DNA of 64,000 nt from Streptomyces laurentii (GTDB lineage Bacteria > Actinomycetota > Actinomycetes > Streptomycetales > Streptomycetaceae). Made by a program: the position numbers and the translations under genes. The number at the start of each line of letters is the position of its first letter. The first letter of the stretch is position 1. Of the stretch, positions 49,624 to 57,145 are shown piece by piece. The stretch is taken from assembly GCA_002355495.1 (NCBI GenBank), contig AP017424.1, positions 4,467,501 to 4,531,500 of the forward strand. Direction: 5' to 3'. A model generated the notes under the pieces. That model was not told where the DNA came from, made no database searches, and saw only the letters and a list, made by a program, of their open reading frames with translations.

Positions 49624-50928
49624 TCTGAGGCCGCCGGGCCACTGCCCGCCCCGGCCGACCCGCTCAGAGCCCCCGCGGAGGCGGCTCCCGACTCTTCCGC
49701 CGACGGAACGGGGGAGGCCGGGCCGCCGGCCGCGAAGGTCTCCCTGTGGGGCCGGAACTTCCGGCTCTTCTTCGTCGCCCGAGCAGTCGCCGTCTTCGGC
49801 GAGGGCATGGTCCCGGTCGCCTTCGCCGCCGCGCTGACCGGCGCCGGCTACCCGGACGCCTCCGTCGGCTACACCCTCGGCGCCTGGACGGCCGCCTTCG
49901 CGCTCTTCGTCCTCTTCGGCGGGGTCCTCGCCGACCGGTTCACCGCCCGCCGGATGATGATCATCGCCGATCTGCTCCGGCTGCCCGGCGCCGCCGTGCT
50001 CGCCGTCTCCTTCAGCACCGGCAGCCCGCCGCTGTGGTCCGTCTACGCGCTCTCCGCGCTCAGCGGCGTCGGCGCGGCCCTCTTCCAGCCAGGCGTCGCC
50101 TCCACCATCCCGCGCATCGCCCCCGACGTGCAGCGCGCCAACGCCGTCATCCGGGTCGTCGAGGCGCTGATGGTGATGGCGGGCCCGGCCGCCGCCGGCC
50201 TGCTCGTCGCGCTGTCCGGAGCGGGAGCGGTGTTCGCCGTCAATGGCGCCTGCTTCGCGGTCAGCGCGGTCTGCTTCACCCTCATGCGCCTGCCGTCCGT
50301 GCCCGCCGACGAGGTGCGCCGCGCATCCCTCGGCCGTGAACTCGTCGGCGGCTGGCGGGAGTTCCGGTCCCGCAGCTGGCTGTGGGGGGTCATCGCGATC
50401 TGGACGGTGCACGGCCTGATGGTCGGCGGCCCGATGGTCCCGCTGACCGCGACGCTCGTGACCGGGGACCACGGCTCGACGACGTACGGCATCCTCATGA
50501 CCGTCCAGGGCGCGGGCAGCGCGATCGGCGGCCTGCTCGCGGTCCGGCTGCGTCCCCAACGGCCCCTCGCCTCCGGCGCGTTGGCGCTGCTCGGCCTGCC
50601 GGTGTTCCTGGTGCTGCTCGGTACGGGCGCCCCGGTGCCGCTGCTGTACGCGGGCGCGCTGATCGAGGGCGCCGCGTTCGCCTTCTGGCTGGTGATGTGG
50701 TCGACCACGGTGCAGACGCACGTACCGCAGGACGCGCTGAACCGGATGCACGCGTACGACGTCGCCGGCTCGCTGCTCATGATGGGCGTCGGGCGCACCC
50801 TGTCCGGGCCGGTGGCCGCCGAGGCCGGTACGGAGCGGGTGCTGCTCGCCGGGTCCGGGGTCGCGTTGCTCGTGGTGGCGGCGCTGCTGCTGGTACGGCC
50901 GATCCGGACGCTGCGACGGGTGGGCTGA
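49603..50928 (+). CDS. MFS transporter (efflux type)
   Basis: The 441-residue protein has an extended Ala/Pro-rich N-terminus (about 50 residues) and then about twelve membrane segments. The motif-A-like FGGVLADRFTARRMMIIADLLR (GxLaDRxgrr; about residues 105-126) is typical of MFS exporters related to MFS_3/enterobactin exporter-like proteins. GTG at 49603 fits the conserved start; an upstream in-frame GTG (49591) would place the start inside the left arm of the hairpin. It is probably controlled by the divergent GlxA-type regulator. Confidence 0.87.
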   Translation: MTDNTYQSEAAGPLPAPADPLRAPAEAAPDSSADGTGEAGPPAAKVSLWGRNFRLFFVARAVAVFGEGMVPVAFAAALTGAGYPDASVGYTLGAWTAAFALFVLFGGVLADRFTARRMMIIADLLRLPGAAVLAVSFSTGSPPLWSVYALSALSGVGAALFQPGVASTIPRIAPDVQRANAVIRVVEALMVMAGPAAAGLLVALSGAGAVFAVNGACFAVSAVCFTLMRLPSVPADEVRRASLGRELVGGWREFRSRSWLWGVIAIWTVHGLMVGGPMVPLTATLVTGDHGSTTYGILMTVQGAGSAIGGLLAVRLRPQRPLASGALALLGLPVFLVLLGTGAPVPLLYAGALIEGAAFAFWLVMWSTTVQTHVPQDALNRMHAYDVAGSLLMMGVGRTLSGPVAAEAGTERVLLAGSGVALLVVAALLLVRPIRTLRRVG

Positions 50929-50951
50929 ACACCGGCCGCTTGTGGGAAACC

Positions 50952-50988
50952 CTGGCCCGATCCTTTGGAAAGCTGTCGTCCGGGCCAG
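50952..50988. terminator. Hairpin after the MFS gene
   Basis: CTGGCCCG (50952-50959) pairs with CGGGCCAG (50981-50988) around a 21-base loop, between two plus-strand MFS genes. It could equally be an operator for the second. Confidence 0.45.
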
Positions 50989-51012
50989 TGGTTCGCGGGG
51001 GAGCCGGACCGG

Positions 51013-52410
51013 ATGCTGAGGGGCGTGACCCAGACAACCCCGTCCTCCTCGTCCTTCCGTCCCCCCGACCCGGGCTCCGGCTCGGGTTCCGGCCCGGTTT
51101 CCGATCCCGGCTCCGACACCGGCATCGGCCCCGACTCCGGTCCCGGCCCCGTCCGCTTCGCCCGCGTGCACCGCGCGTGGTTCGTCGCGGCCGTCACCTT
51201 CGTCACGATCATCGGCGCGGCGGCGTTCGCCTCCCTCCCCGGGCTCCTGATCGAGCCGCTGCACGAGGAGTTCCGCTGGTCACGTGGCACGATCGGGCTC
51301 GCGGTGTCGGTGAACCTCGCGCTGTACGGCCTGACGGCGCCGTTCGCCGCCGCGCTCATGGACCGGTTCGGCATCCGCAAGGTCGTGGCGCTGGCCCTGA
51401 CCGTGATCGCGCTCGGCTCGCTGCTCACCGTGTGGATGACGGCGGCCTGGCAGCTCGTCCTCTTCTGGGGCGTCCTCGTCGGCCTCGGCAGCGGCTCGAT
51501 GGCGCTCGCCTTCGCCGCGACCGTCACCAACCGCTGGTTCGTCGCCCGGCGCGGCCTCGTCACCGGCATCCTCACGGCCGCGGGCGCGTCCGGCCAGCTG
51601 GTCTTCCTGCCCCTGCTGTCCTGGCTGGTCGAGCACCACGGCTGGCGGCCCGCCGCGATCACCGTCGCGCTCGCCGCGCTCGCCGTCGTCCCGTTCGTCT
51701 GGCTGCTGCTGCGCGACCATCCGGCGGACGTCGGACTCGCCCCGTACGGCGGCGAGTTCGTACCGAAGCCCGCACCCGTCCCCGGTGCCGCGCGCCGCGC
51801 CGTCACCGTCCTGTTCCGGGCGGCCCGCACCGGCCCGTTCTGGCTGCTCGCCGGCTCCTTCGCGATCTGCGGCGCCTCGACGAACGGCCTGGTCAAGACC
51901 CACTTCGTACCCGCCGCCCACGACCACGGCATGCCGGTGACGGCCGCCGCCGGACTGCTCGCGGTCATCGGCGTCTTCGACGTCGTCGGCACGATCGCCT
52001 CCGGCTGGTTCACCGACCGCTTCGAGGCCCGCCGGCTGCTCGCCGTCTACTACGCGCTGCGCGGCGTCTCGCTGCTCTTCCTGCCGATGCTGCTCGCGCC
52101 GTCCGTCCAGCCGCCGATGCTGTTCTTCATCGTCTTCTACGGCCTCGACTGGGTCGCGACCGTCCCGCCCACGATCGCGCTGTGCCGCGAGCACTACGGC
52201 GCCGACAGCGCCATCGTCTTCGGCTGGGTCCTCGCCTCCCACCAGGTCGGCGCGGGCGTCGTCGCCTTCGCGGGCGGCCTGGCGCGCGACACCTTCGGCT
52301 CGTACGACGTCGTCTGGTACGCCTCCGGCGCGCTGTGCGCGGTGGCGGCCCTGATGGCCCTGGTCATCCGCCGCCGGGGCAAGGACTCGGTGGAGCTGCC
52401 GGCGGTGTAG
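51013..52410 (+). CDS. MFS transporter (oxalate/formate-antiporter-like)
   Basis: The 465-residue protein has a low-complexity Pro/Gly/Ser N-terminus (GSGSGSGPVSDPGSDTG) and then twelve hydrophobic segments. Features are FRWSRGTIGLAVSVNLALYGLTAPFAAALMDRFGIRKV (start of helices 1-3, GLTAPFAAALMDRFG) and NRWFVARRGLVTGILTAAGASGQLVFLP in helix 4/5, as in monocarboxylate and oxalate/formate transporters. ATG at 51013 has GGGGGAG upstream; GTG 51025 is an alternative. No clear operon partner. Confidence 0.87.
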   Translation: MLRGVTQTTPSSSSFRPPDPGSGSGSGPVSDPGSDTGIGPDSGPGPVRFARVHRAWFVAAVTFVTIIGAAAFASLPGLLIEPLHEEFRWSRGTIGLAVSVNLALYGLTAPFAAALMDRFGIRKVVALALTVIALGSLLTVWMTAAWQLVLFWGVLVGLGSGSMALAFAATVTNRWFVARRGLVTGILTAAGASGQLVFLPLLSWLVEHHGWRPAAITVALAALAVVPFVWLLLRDHPADVGLAPYGGEFVPKPAPVPGAARRAVTVLFRAARTGPFWLLAGSFAICGASTNGLVKTHFVPAAHDHGMPVTAAAGLLAVIGVFDVVGTIASGWFTDRFEARRLLAVYYALRGVSLLFLPMLLAPSVQPPMLFFIVFYGLDWVATVPPTIALCREHYGADSAIVFGWVLASHQVGAGVVAFAGGLARDTFGSYDVVWYASGALCAVAALMALVIRRRGKDSVELPAV

Positions 52411-52473
52411 CGGGACCCCGGTGGTGCGATCCCGTTCCGCAGGAGGCATGATGCGGGGCGGGAGGGGAATTGA

Positions 52474-53296
52474 ATGCGTTCAGAACATCAGGAAGAGGTA
52501 CTGGTAGGAGAGTTCGGGCCCGGACAGACGTGGGTGGGGGTGCGCCATCGGGTGGGGGCGATCCTCGTGGCGACGATCTCCGTGGTGATGGTCGAGGCGG
52601 TGGTCGGTTCGATCCTGCTGATCCTGGTGAGGCAGGCCGGGGAACAGCCGGACTCGATCGTCGAATTCGGCTTTCTCGAAGCCGTGTTGGTGGCGGGCTT
52701 CAGCGTGCTCGCCGGGACGGTCCTGCTCACCGGCCCGGCCGTGTTGGCGGCGTGTCTGGTGACGCCGCTGGTCGTGCTCGCGGGCTGGGCGGGCCGCCGG
52801 ATCGGTGGCCGTGAGTCCTGGTGGTGGGTTCCGGCGGTGACGGCCGTCGTCCTTCTTCCGCTCCTCGGCGGGGCGTTGGCGCTGGGAGCCGGTCTTCCGT
52901 TGGCGTCGGCGGTGTGGTTCGCGGCCACGGTCGCGGTCGTGATCCCGGCGCTCGTCGTCCGTCGTCTGCTGCTTTCGGGCCGCCCGCGTCTGACGGGCGG
53001 CGCGATGTTCCTCCGGTTGGCGGTGGGAGGGCCGCTCGCCGTCATCGTCACCGCCGTGCTCGGTGGCCTCGGTTTGTGGGGCGGGCTGTTGTACGAGCCG
53101 CCGGAGCTGACGCGGGCCGGGGCGCGGTGTGTGGGACCAGACGGTGAAGACGACCGTCGAGGGCTGTTTCGGTCTCGGCCCGTGGGAGGTGATCGGGACG
53201 GAGGAGCACCCGAAGCTGTTCGTCTACATCGGCGGTGAGGGTTCCCGGGTTCCCGAGAACCTCTACACCCTGGAACGTGCCACCACCTCGCCGTGA
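52474..53296 (+). CDS. Uncharacterised membrane protein with apparent frameshift
   Basis: There are about five hydrophobic segments over the first 205 residues (for example VGAILVATISVVMVEAVVGSILLILV and AVIVTAVLGGLGLWGGLLYEPP). As read, the frame ends at 53238 in a poor, arginine-rich tail. From about 53125 the neighbouring frame instead has strong codon bias and encodes GVWDQTVKTTVEGCFGLGPW...VPENLYTLERATTSP, ending at 53296. Removing one base near 53124 joins the two into a protein of about 273 residues. Function unknown; ATG at 52474. Confidence 0.65.
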
Positions 53297-53358
53297 CGCC
53301 GGCCCGCCCGGTCCGGAGTCCGCGGGCGGGACAGCGGAGGGGGCGGAGAAGTGGAATC

Positions 53359-53661
53359 TCAGCCGGCTGCGCGGTCCAGGGGCTCGAAGCCGACGTTCAG
53401 GCGCATGCCGAGCGCCGCCGCCAAGCGTTCGAGCATGGGGAGAGTGGGCATGGTCCCACCCGCCTCGAACCGGGCGACTGCCGGCTGCTGAAGTCCGGAC
53501 AGTCGGGCCAGGTGGCTCTGTGTCATTCCCAGTTCCTCCCGCCGCTCTCGCACGGCGCGCCCCAGTTCGTATCGGACGTGAGCGGCTTCGTAGGCGGCGG
53601 CGGTCTCGGGATCGCGCAGGGCGTCCTCCCGAAGCTCGGCCCAGTTCGCACGGCTGGTCAT
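53359..53661 (-). CDS. XRE-family antitoxin (HigA type)
   Basis: The 100-residue protein has an N-terminal helix (NWAELREDALRDPETAAAYEAAHVRYELGRAVRERREEL) followed by a Cro/C1-type HTH (MTQSHLARLSGLQQPAVARFEAGGTMPTLPMLERLAAALG, residues about 50-88; helix QSHLARLSGLQQPAVARFE). This is the usual HigA/MqsA-like antitoxin layout encoded downstream of a RelE/HigB toxin. The toxin lies four bases upstream but is truncated, so this antitoxin is now probably an orphan. ATG at 53661. Confidence 0.88.
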   Translation of the reverse strand: MTSRANWAELREDALRDPETAAAYEAAHVRYELGRAVRERREELGMTQSHLARLSGLQQPAVARFEAGGTMPTLPMLERLAAALGMRLNVGFEPLDRAAG

Positions 53662-53665
53662 CGAG

Positions 53666-53839
53666 TCACCCCTCGTCGATGGTGTGTTTCTGTACGACGC
53701 AGCGGGCCCAGGCCCGGACGGCACGCTCGATCTCCTCCGGCTCTCGCTGTCGCGTCTTCCGGAAGGCGGTCAGAAGGATGATTCGTCGTGCTGGAGCAAT
53801 CCAGTACGTGCGACGCTTCCCCGTGACATAACGCAGACG
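53666..53839 (-). pseudogene. 5'-truncated HigB/RelE toxin remnant
   Basis: A 57-codon open segment, closed upstream by TAA at 53840-53842, encodes LRYVTGKRRTYWIAPARRII...VVQKHTIDEG. It contains the toxin-typical RTYWIAPARRIILLTAFRKT and QREPEEIERAVRAWARC. This is the C-terminal half of a phage-derived Gp49/HigB-like toxin. No start codon or N-terminal half (normally about 60 more residues) is present in any frame upstream. It precedes the antitoxin gene by four bases, the normal toxin-first order. Confidence 0.8.
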
Positions 53840-53962
53840 TTATAGCCAGCTTATCTCGCCCGGATGCGGACTGCCGAGGACTACTCGAAAGGGTGAGGGG
53901 CGGGGCCGCCCCCGGCGGGAGGGCGGGGCCGGAGGATCGTGACGAAAACGGGGGTGAGGTCG

Positions 53963-54520
53963 ATGAAGACCGAGACGAAGGCGATGACCGGGCCGGGCTT
54001 CCGGCGGATGCTGCTGGTCGCGATGCTTGTCCTGTTTCTGGAGGCGGTGCTGGCGATTGTTCTGATCGCGCTGTTCGGGGACGTACGGGAGACGGGGCCG
54101 GCGCCCGGGTCCGGGGCGGAGGCGGAGGTGGACACCGGCGGCGGAGGTTTCGGCATCGTCCTCGGCCTCGTGCTGATGCCGGTCCTTCTGGGGCTGATCG
54201 CGGCCCCTCTGGCCGCCGGGGCGGCGGCGCTGGTGGTCCCGGCGGTGCTGTTCGGCGACCGGCTCGCGGGCCGTGTCGGTGGGCCGGCGGTCGGCTGGCA
54301 GTTGCTGTACACGGCGGCGGGGGCCGGTCTGGTGAACGGGGTGTTCGAGATCTGGCCGTTCAGGGGCTGGTGGGGGTGGCTCGCGGCGTGGGCGGGTCTG
54401 TTCGTCGCGGCGCTGGTCACCTGGCGCACGCGGCCCGGCCGGCGCTACCCGGTGCTGGTGTTCCTGTGGGGCCTGGCCGTCATCGTCGCGGTCCTCGCCG
54501 GCGGCCTCATCGGGGGGTGA
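53963..54520 (+). CDS. Small integral membrane protein
   Basis: The 185-residue protein has about five hydrophobic segments (MLLVAMLVLFLEAVLAIVLI; FGIVLGLVLMPVLLGLIAAPLAAGAAALVV; and three more) with an acidic loop (GSGAEAEVDTGGGG). No family is recognised. ATG 53963 is chosen for its GGTGAGG; GTG 53939 would add eight residues. Its 3' end overlaps the converging flavin reductase gene by 14 bases. Confidence 0.7.
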   Translation: MKTETKAMTGPGFRRMLLVAMLVLFLEAVLAIVLIALFGDVRETGPAPGSGAEAEVDTGGGGFGIVLGLVLMPVLLGLIAAPLAAGAAALVVPAVLFGDRLAGRVGGPAVGWQLLYTAAGAGLVNGVFEIWPFRGWWGWLAAWAGLFVAALVTWRTRPGRRYPVLVFLWGLAVIVAVLAGGLIGG

Positions 54521-55157
54521 AGCGCCCGAACCGGCCCCGGTGGAACAGCAGCGGCTCGGCCGGGGTCTCGCCGACGGCCCCGGTGTCGTCCTCCGCCGTG
54601 CCGAGGGCCGCGATCCGGCCGACCACGATCAGATGGTCGCCGCCCGTGTGGACGGCGTTGATCGCGCAGTCGACCCAGGCCGGGGCCTCCGGCAGTCGCG
54701 GCGAACCGGTCGCCGAGGCCGGCTCCCAGGCCACGCCCGCGAACTTGTCGGCGCCGCTCACCGCGAACGCCCGGCAGAGTCCGCCCTGTTCGGCACCGAG
54801 CACGTTCACGCAGAAGCGCCCGGCGCGCGCGATGCGCGGCCAGGTCGTCGACGTACGCGCCACCATGAACACCACCAGCGGCGGATCCAGCGACAGCGAC
54901 GCGAACGACTGGCAGGCGAAGCCCGTCGGCCCGTCCTCGTCCAGCGCCGTCACGATCGTGACCCCGCTCGCGAAGTGCCCGAGTACGCGCCGGATTTCGG
55001 CGCCGCCCACCACCGGGGCCCGCTCGCCGTCCCGTACGGCCCGCAGCGCGGGGCGCCGGTGGCGCGGCGGTGCTTCGGCGGCCGTGGGTGCCCCGGCCGC
55101 CCTGAGGTATCGGACGGCGGTGGCCGCCATCCCCGCGTGTCCCATCACATCGTCCAT
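54507..55157 (-). CDS. Flavin reductase family protein (FMN-binding)
   Basis: The 216-residue protein has a 50-residue N-terminal extension and then the flavin-reductase fold: IRRVLGHFASGVTIVTALDEDGPTGFACQSFASLSLDPPLVVF (residues about 54-96; core GHFASGVTIVT and GFACQSF), ARAGRFCVNVLG and HLIVVGRI. It resembles HsaB/HpaC-type reductases that supply reduced flavin to two-component monooxygenases. A CTGACG palindrome ends only about 20 bases upstream of ATG 55157, so it is probably in the same regulon as the ligase and dehydrogenases; an acceptor monooxygenase is not obvious in the window. Confidence 0.87.
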   Translation of the reverse strand: MDDVMGHAGMAATAVRYLRAAGAPTAAEAPPRHRRPALRAVRDGERAPVVGGAEIRRVLGHFASGVTIVTALDEDGPTGFACQSFASLSLDPPLVVFMVARTSTTWPRIARAGRFCVNVLGAEQGGLCRAFAVSGADKFAGVAWEPASATGSPRLPEAPAWVDCAINAVHTGGDHLIVVGRIAALGTAEDDTGAVGETPAEPLLFHRGRFGRFTPR

Positions 55158-55160
55158 TGA

Positions 55161-55179
55161 AACTGACGACACGTCAGAT
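55161..55179. promoter_or_regulatory. CTGACG palindrome (site D), flavin reductase operator
   Basis: CTGACG-ACA-CGTCAG (55163-55177) is a perfect palindrome starting five bases before the flavin reductase ATG, so the mRNA is likely leaderless or nearly so. It lies about 140 bases from the divergent membrane protein gene. Confidence 0.75.
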
Positions 55180-55315
55180 GACCAGGGGTGTGCGGCGTCG
55201 CCCGTTTCCGGCCCTGTGGCCTGCGGTCACGCGCGCCCCGCTCGTCCCCCTCCGTCCCCTGCGTGACATGCTCACGCGGCGCCGTCAGGTCGACGGCGCG
55301 GGGGAGGGGCACCGA

Positions 55316-56275
55316 ATGACGAACGATCCGATCGCGGCCTACGCGGCCCGGCTGCGCGCGGAGCGGAACGATCCGGAACGGGCGGAGCGCCTGCGGGACG
55401 ACCGGCGAAGGCGGCGGCGCGGGATCGCCGTGATCGCGGCGGGCGGGGTGCTGGCGCTCGGCGGGCTCGGGTTCTGGCTGGCGACCGTGACCGACGGGGA
55501 GCGGCCGGCGAATGAGCCGTTCGCGCCGGGCACGCTGGAGGAGGCGATGTGGCCGGAGGAATGGCCGGTCACCATCCGCATGCCGTACCGGAGTTCGCCC
55601 GCAGCGCGGTGGAAGAGCGGCGCCGAGGACATGGTGCCGCCCTCGGCCAGGCCGGTCGGCCGGCTCACCGGGCCGGAGGTGGAGGCGGGTCTGGAGGCCG
55701 TGCGCGGGTTCCTGGAGGAGGCCAATTTCTCGGGGGACACGCTGGAGGGGGAGGGCACGGAAGGGGCGCTGGAACTGCTCGCCCCGGGCGACCCGGCCCG
55801 GAGCCTCCTTGAGGACCTGCCGGGGCGCGGTGCCGAGGGGAGGGATCCGCTGCGGCTGGTCACCCGGTTCGACCCGGAGGAGGTGTACGTCGCCGAGGAG
55901 CCCCGGGTCCAGGGGAGCATGACCTACGAGGCGACGCCCGAGGGGGAGTTGCTGGTGCACGCCGACTACACGATCGTCTACGCGGTGGTGATGGTCGAGG
56001 GCGGCTGGGAGGTCGCTGGGAGGGAGGAGGCCACCCGGGTGGTCGTCCGGCGGGTGCTCGACACGGTCGTACGGGACGGGAAGCTCGCGCCCCGTACGTA
56101 CACCAGCCTCATCGCCAACGACGACTGCACCGCTCCCGACGACGGCTTCGTCCACCCGCTCTTCTCCCGGGAACTGGCCGAGAAGAAGAATTGGAAGAAG
56201 GTCGACCCGTACGCGGCCGGCAGCCGGCCCGACGCCGCCATGCTCGGCGCCTGCCTGATGCCGACCCGCACCTGA
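55316..56275 (+). CDS. Single-pass membrane protein of unknown function
   Basis: The 319-residue protein begins with a charged cytoplasmic tail (DDRRRRRRG), then one transmembrane helix (GIAVIAAGGVLALGGLGFWLA, about residues 38-58) and a soluble extracytoplasmic domain of about 260 residues. The domain has acidic stretches and two late cysteines (ANDDCTAPDDG and MLGACLMP). No known domain is recognised; the architecture suggests a cell-surface or sensor protein. ATG at 55316 has GGGGGAGGGG upstream. Confidence 0.8.
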   Translation: MTNDPIAAYAARLRAERNDPERAERLRDDRRRRRRGIAVIAAGGVLALGGLGFWLATVTDGERPANEPFAPGTLEEAMWPEEWPVTIRMPYRSSPAARWKSGAEDMVPPSARPVGRLTGPEVEAGLEAVRGFLEEANFSGDTLEGEGTEGALELLAPGDPARSLLEDLPGRGAEGRDPLRLVTRFDPEEVYVAEEPRVQGSMTYEATPEGELLVHADYTIVYAVVMVEGGWEVAGREEATRVVVRRVLDTVVRDGKLAPRTYTSLIANDDCTAPDDGFVHPLFSRELAEKKNWKKVDPYAAGSRPDAAMLGACLMPTRT

Positions 56276-56299
56276 GGGGCCTGAGTCGCCTCGGCGCGG

Positions 56300-57124
56300 T
56301 TACCGGCCCTCGTACACCGCCGACCGCCGTTCCGTGAACGCCGCCACGCCCTCCCGCGCGTCCCGTGTCGTCATGCAGAGCTCCTGGGCCGTCGCCTCCG
56401 CCGCGAAGGCGGCGGTGCGGTCCGCGTCCAGGGAAGCGTTGACGAGTTGCTTGGTGAGGGCGAGGGCACGGGTGGGGCCCTGGGCGAGGCGTTCGGCCCA
56501 GGCGCGGGCCGTCTTCTCCAGTTCTTCGGCCGTCACCACCCGGTTGACCAGTCCCAGCGCCGCCGCGTCCGCCGCCGGCACGGCGTCGCCGAAGAACATC
56601 AGCTCCTTCGCCCGCTGCGGCCCGATCAGCCGGGGCAGCAGATACGCCCCGCCGCCGTCCGGCGCGATCCCGCGCCGCACGAACACCTCCACGAAGCGGG
56701 CCGTGTCCGCCGCGAGCACCAGGTCGCACGCGAACGCCAGATGCGCCCCGAGTCCGGCCGCCGTCCCGTTGACCGCCGCGATCACCGGCTTCTCGCAGTC
56801 CAGGACGGCTCCGATGAAGCGCTGCGCGCCGCGCGCGATCATCCGCGCCACATCCCCCTGGACCCGTTCCCCCTGGACCCGTTCGCCCTGGACCCGTTCG
56901 CCGGTCCCCGGTGCGGCGGGGCCGCCGCGCAGGTCCGCGCCCGCGCAGAAGCCGCGCCCCGTGGCGGTGACGACCACGGCCCGTACGCCCGGGTCGGCCG
57001 ACGCGTCGGCGAGCAGTGCGATGATCCGTTCCCGCTGGTCCCAGGTGACGGCGTTCATCGCCTCGGGCCGGTTGAGCGTGATCCACGAGACGCCGTTCTC
57101 GACGGTGTGCAGTACGTCCGGCAC
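56300..57124 (-). CDS. Enoyl-CoA hydratase/isomerase family protein
   Basis: The 274-residue crotonase has the oxyanion-hole segments TGRGFCAGADLRGG (about residues 55-68) and VNGTAAGLGAHLAFACDLVLA (about 118-138), and the catalytic-region FVEVFVRRGIAPDGGGAYLLPRL. A GERVQ pentapeptide repeated three times (encoded at about 56856-56900 by 15-base units) is inserted between the first two. GTG at 57124. It follows the acyl-CoA synthetase gene on the same strand and overlaps the tail of its frame as read, so the two form an operon under sites E1/E2. Confidence 0.9.
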   Translation of the reverse strand: MPDVLHTVENGVSWITLNRPEAMNAVTWDQRERIIALLADASADPGVRAVVVTATGRGFCAGADLRGGPAAPGTGERVQGERVQGERVQGDVARMIARGAQRFIGAVLDCEKPVIAAVNGTAAGLGAHLAFACDLVLAADTARFVEVFVRRGIAPDGGGAYLLPRLIGPQRAKELMFFGDAVPAADAAALGLVNRVVTAEELEKTARAWAERLAQGPTRALALTKQLVNASLDADRTAAFAAEATAQELCMTTRDAREGVAAFTERRSAVYEGR

Positions 57125-57145
57125 GTGCGTACGCCTCCTCGGTTT

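Noticed and set aside
52820..53150. Alternative plus-strand frame inside the membrane protein gene (52821-53147)
   Set aside because: Poor codon bias and no start signal; explained as a shadow of the real frame before the frameshift.
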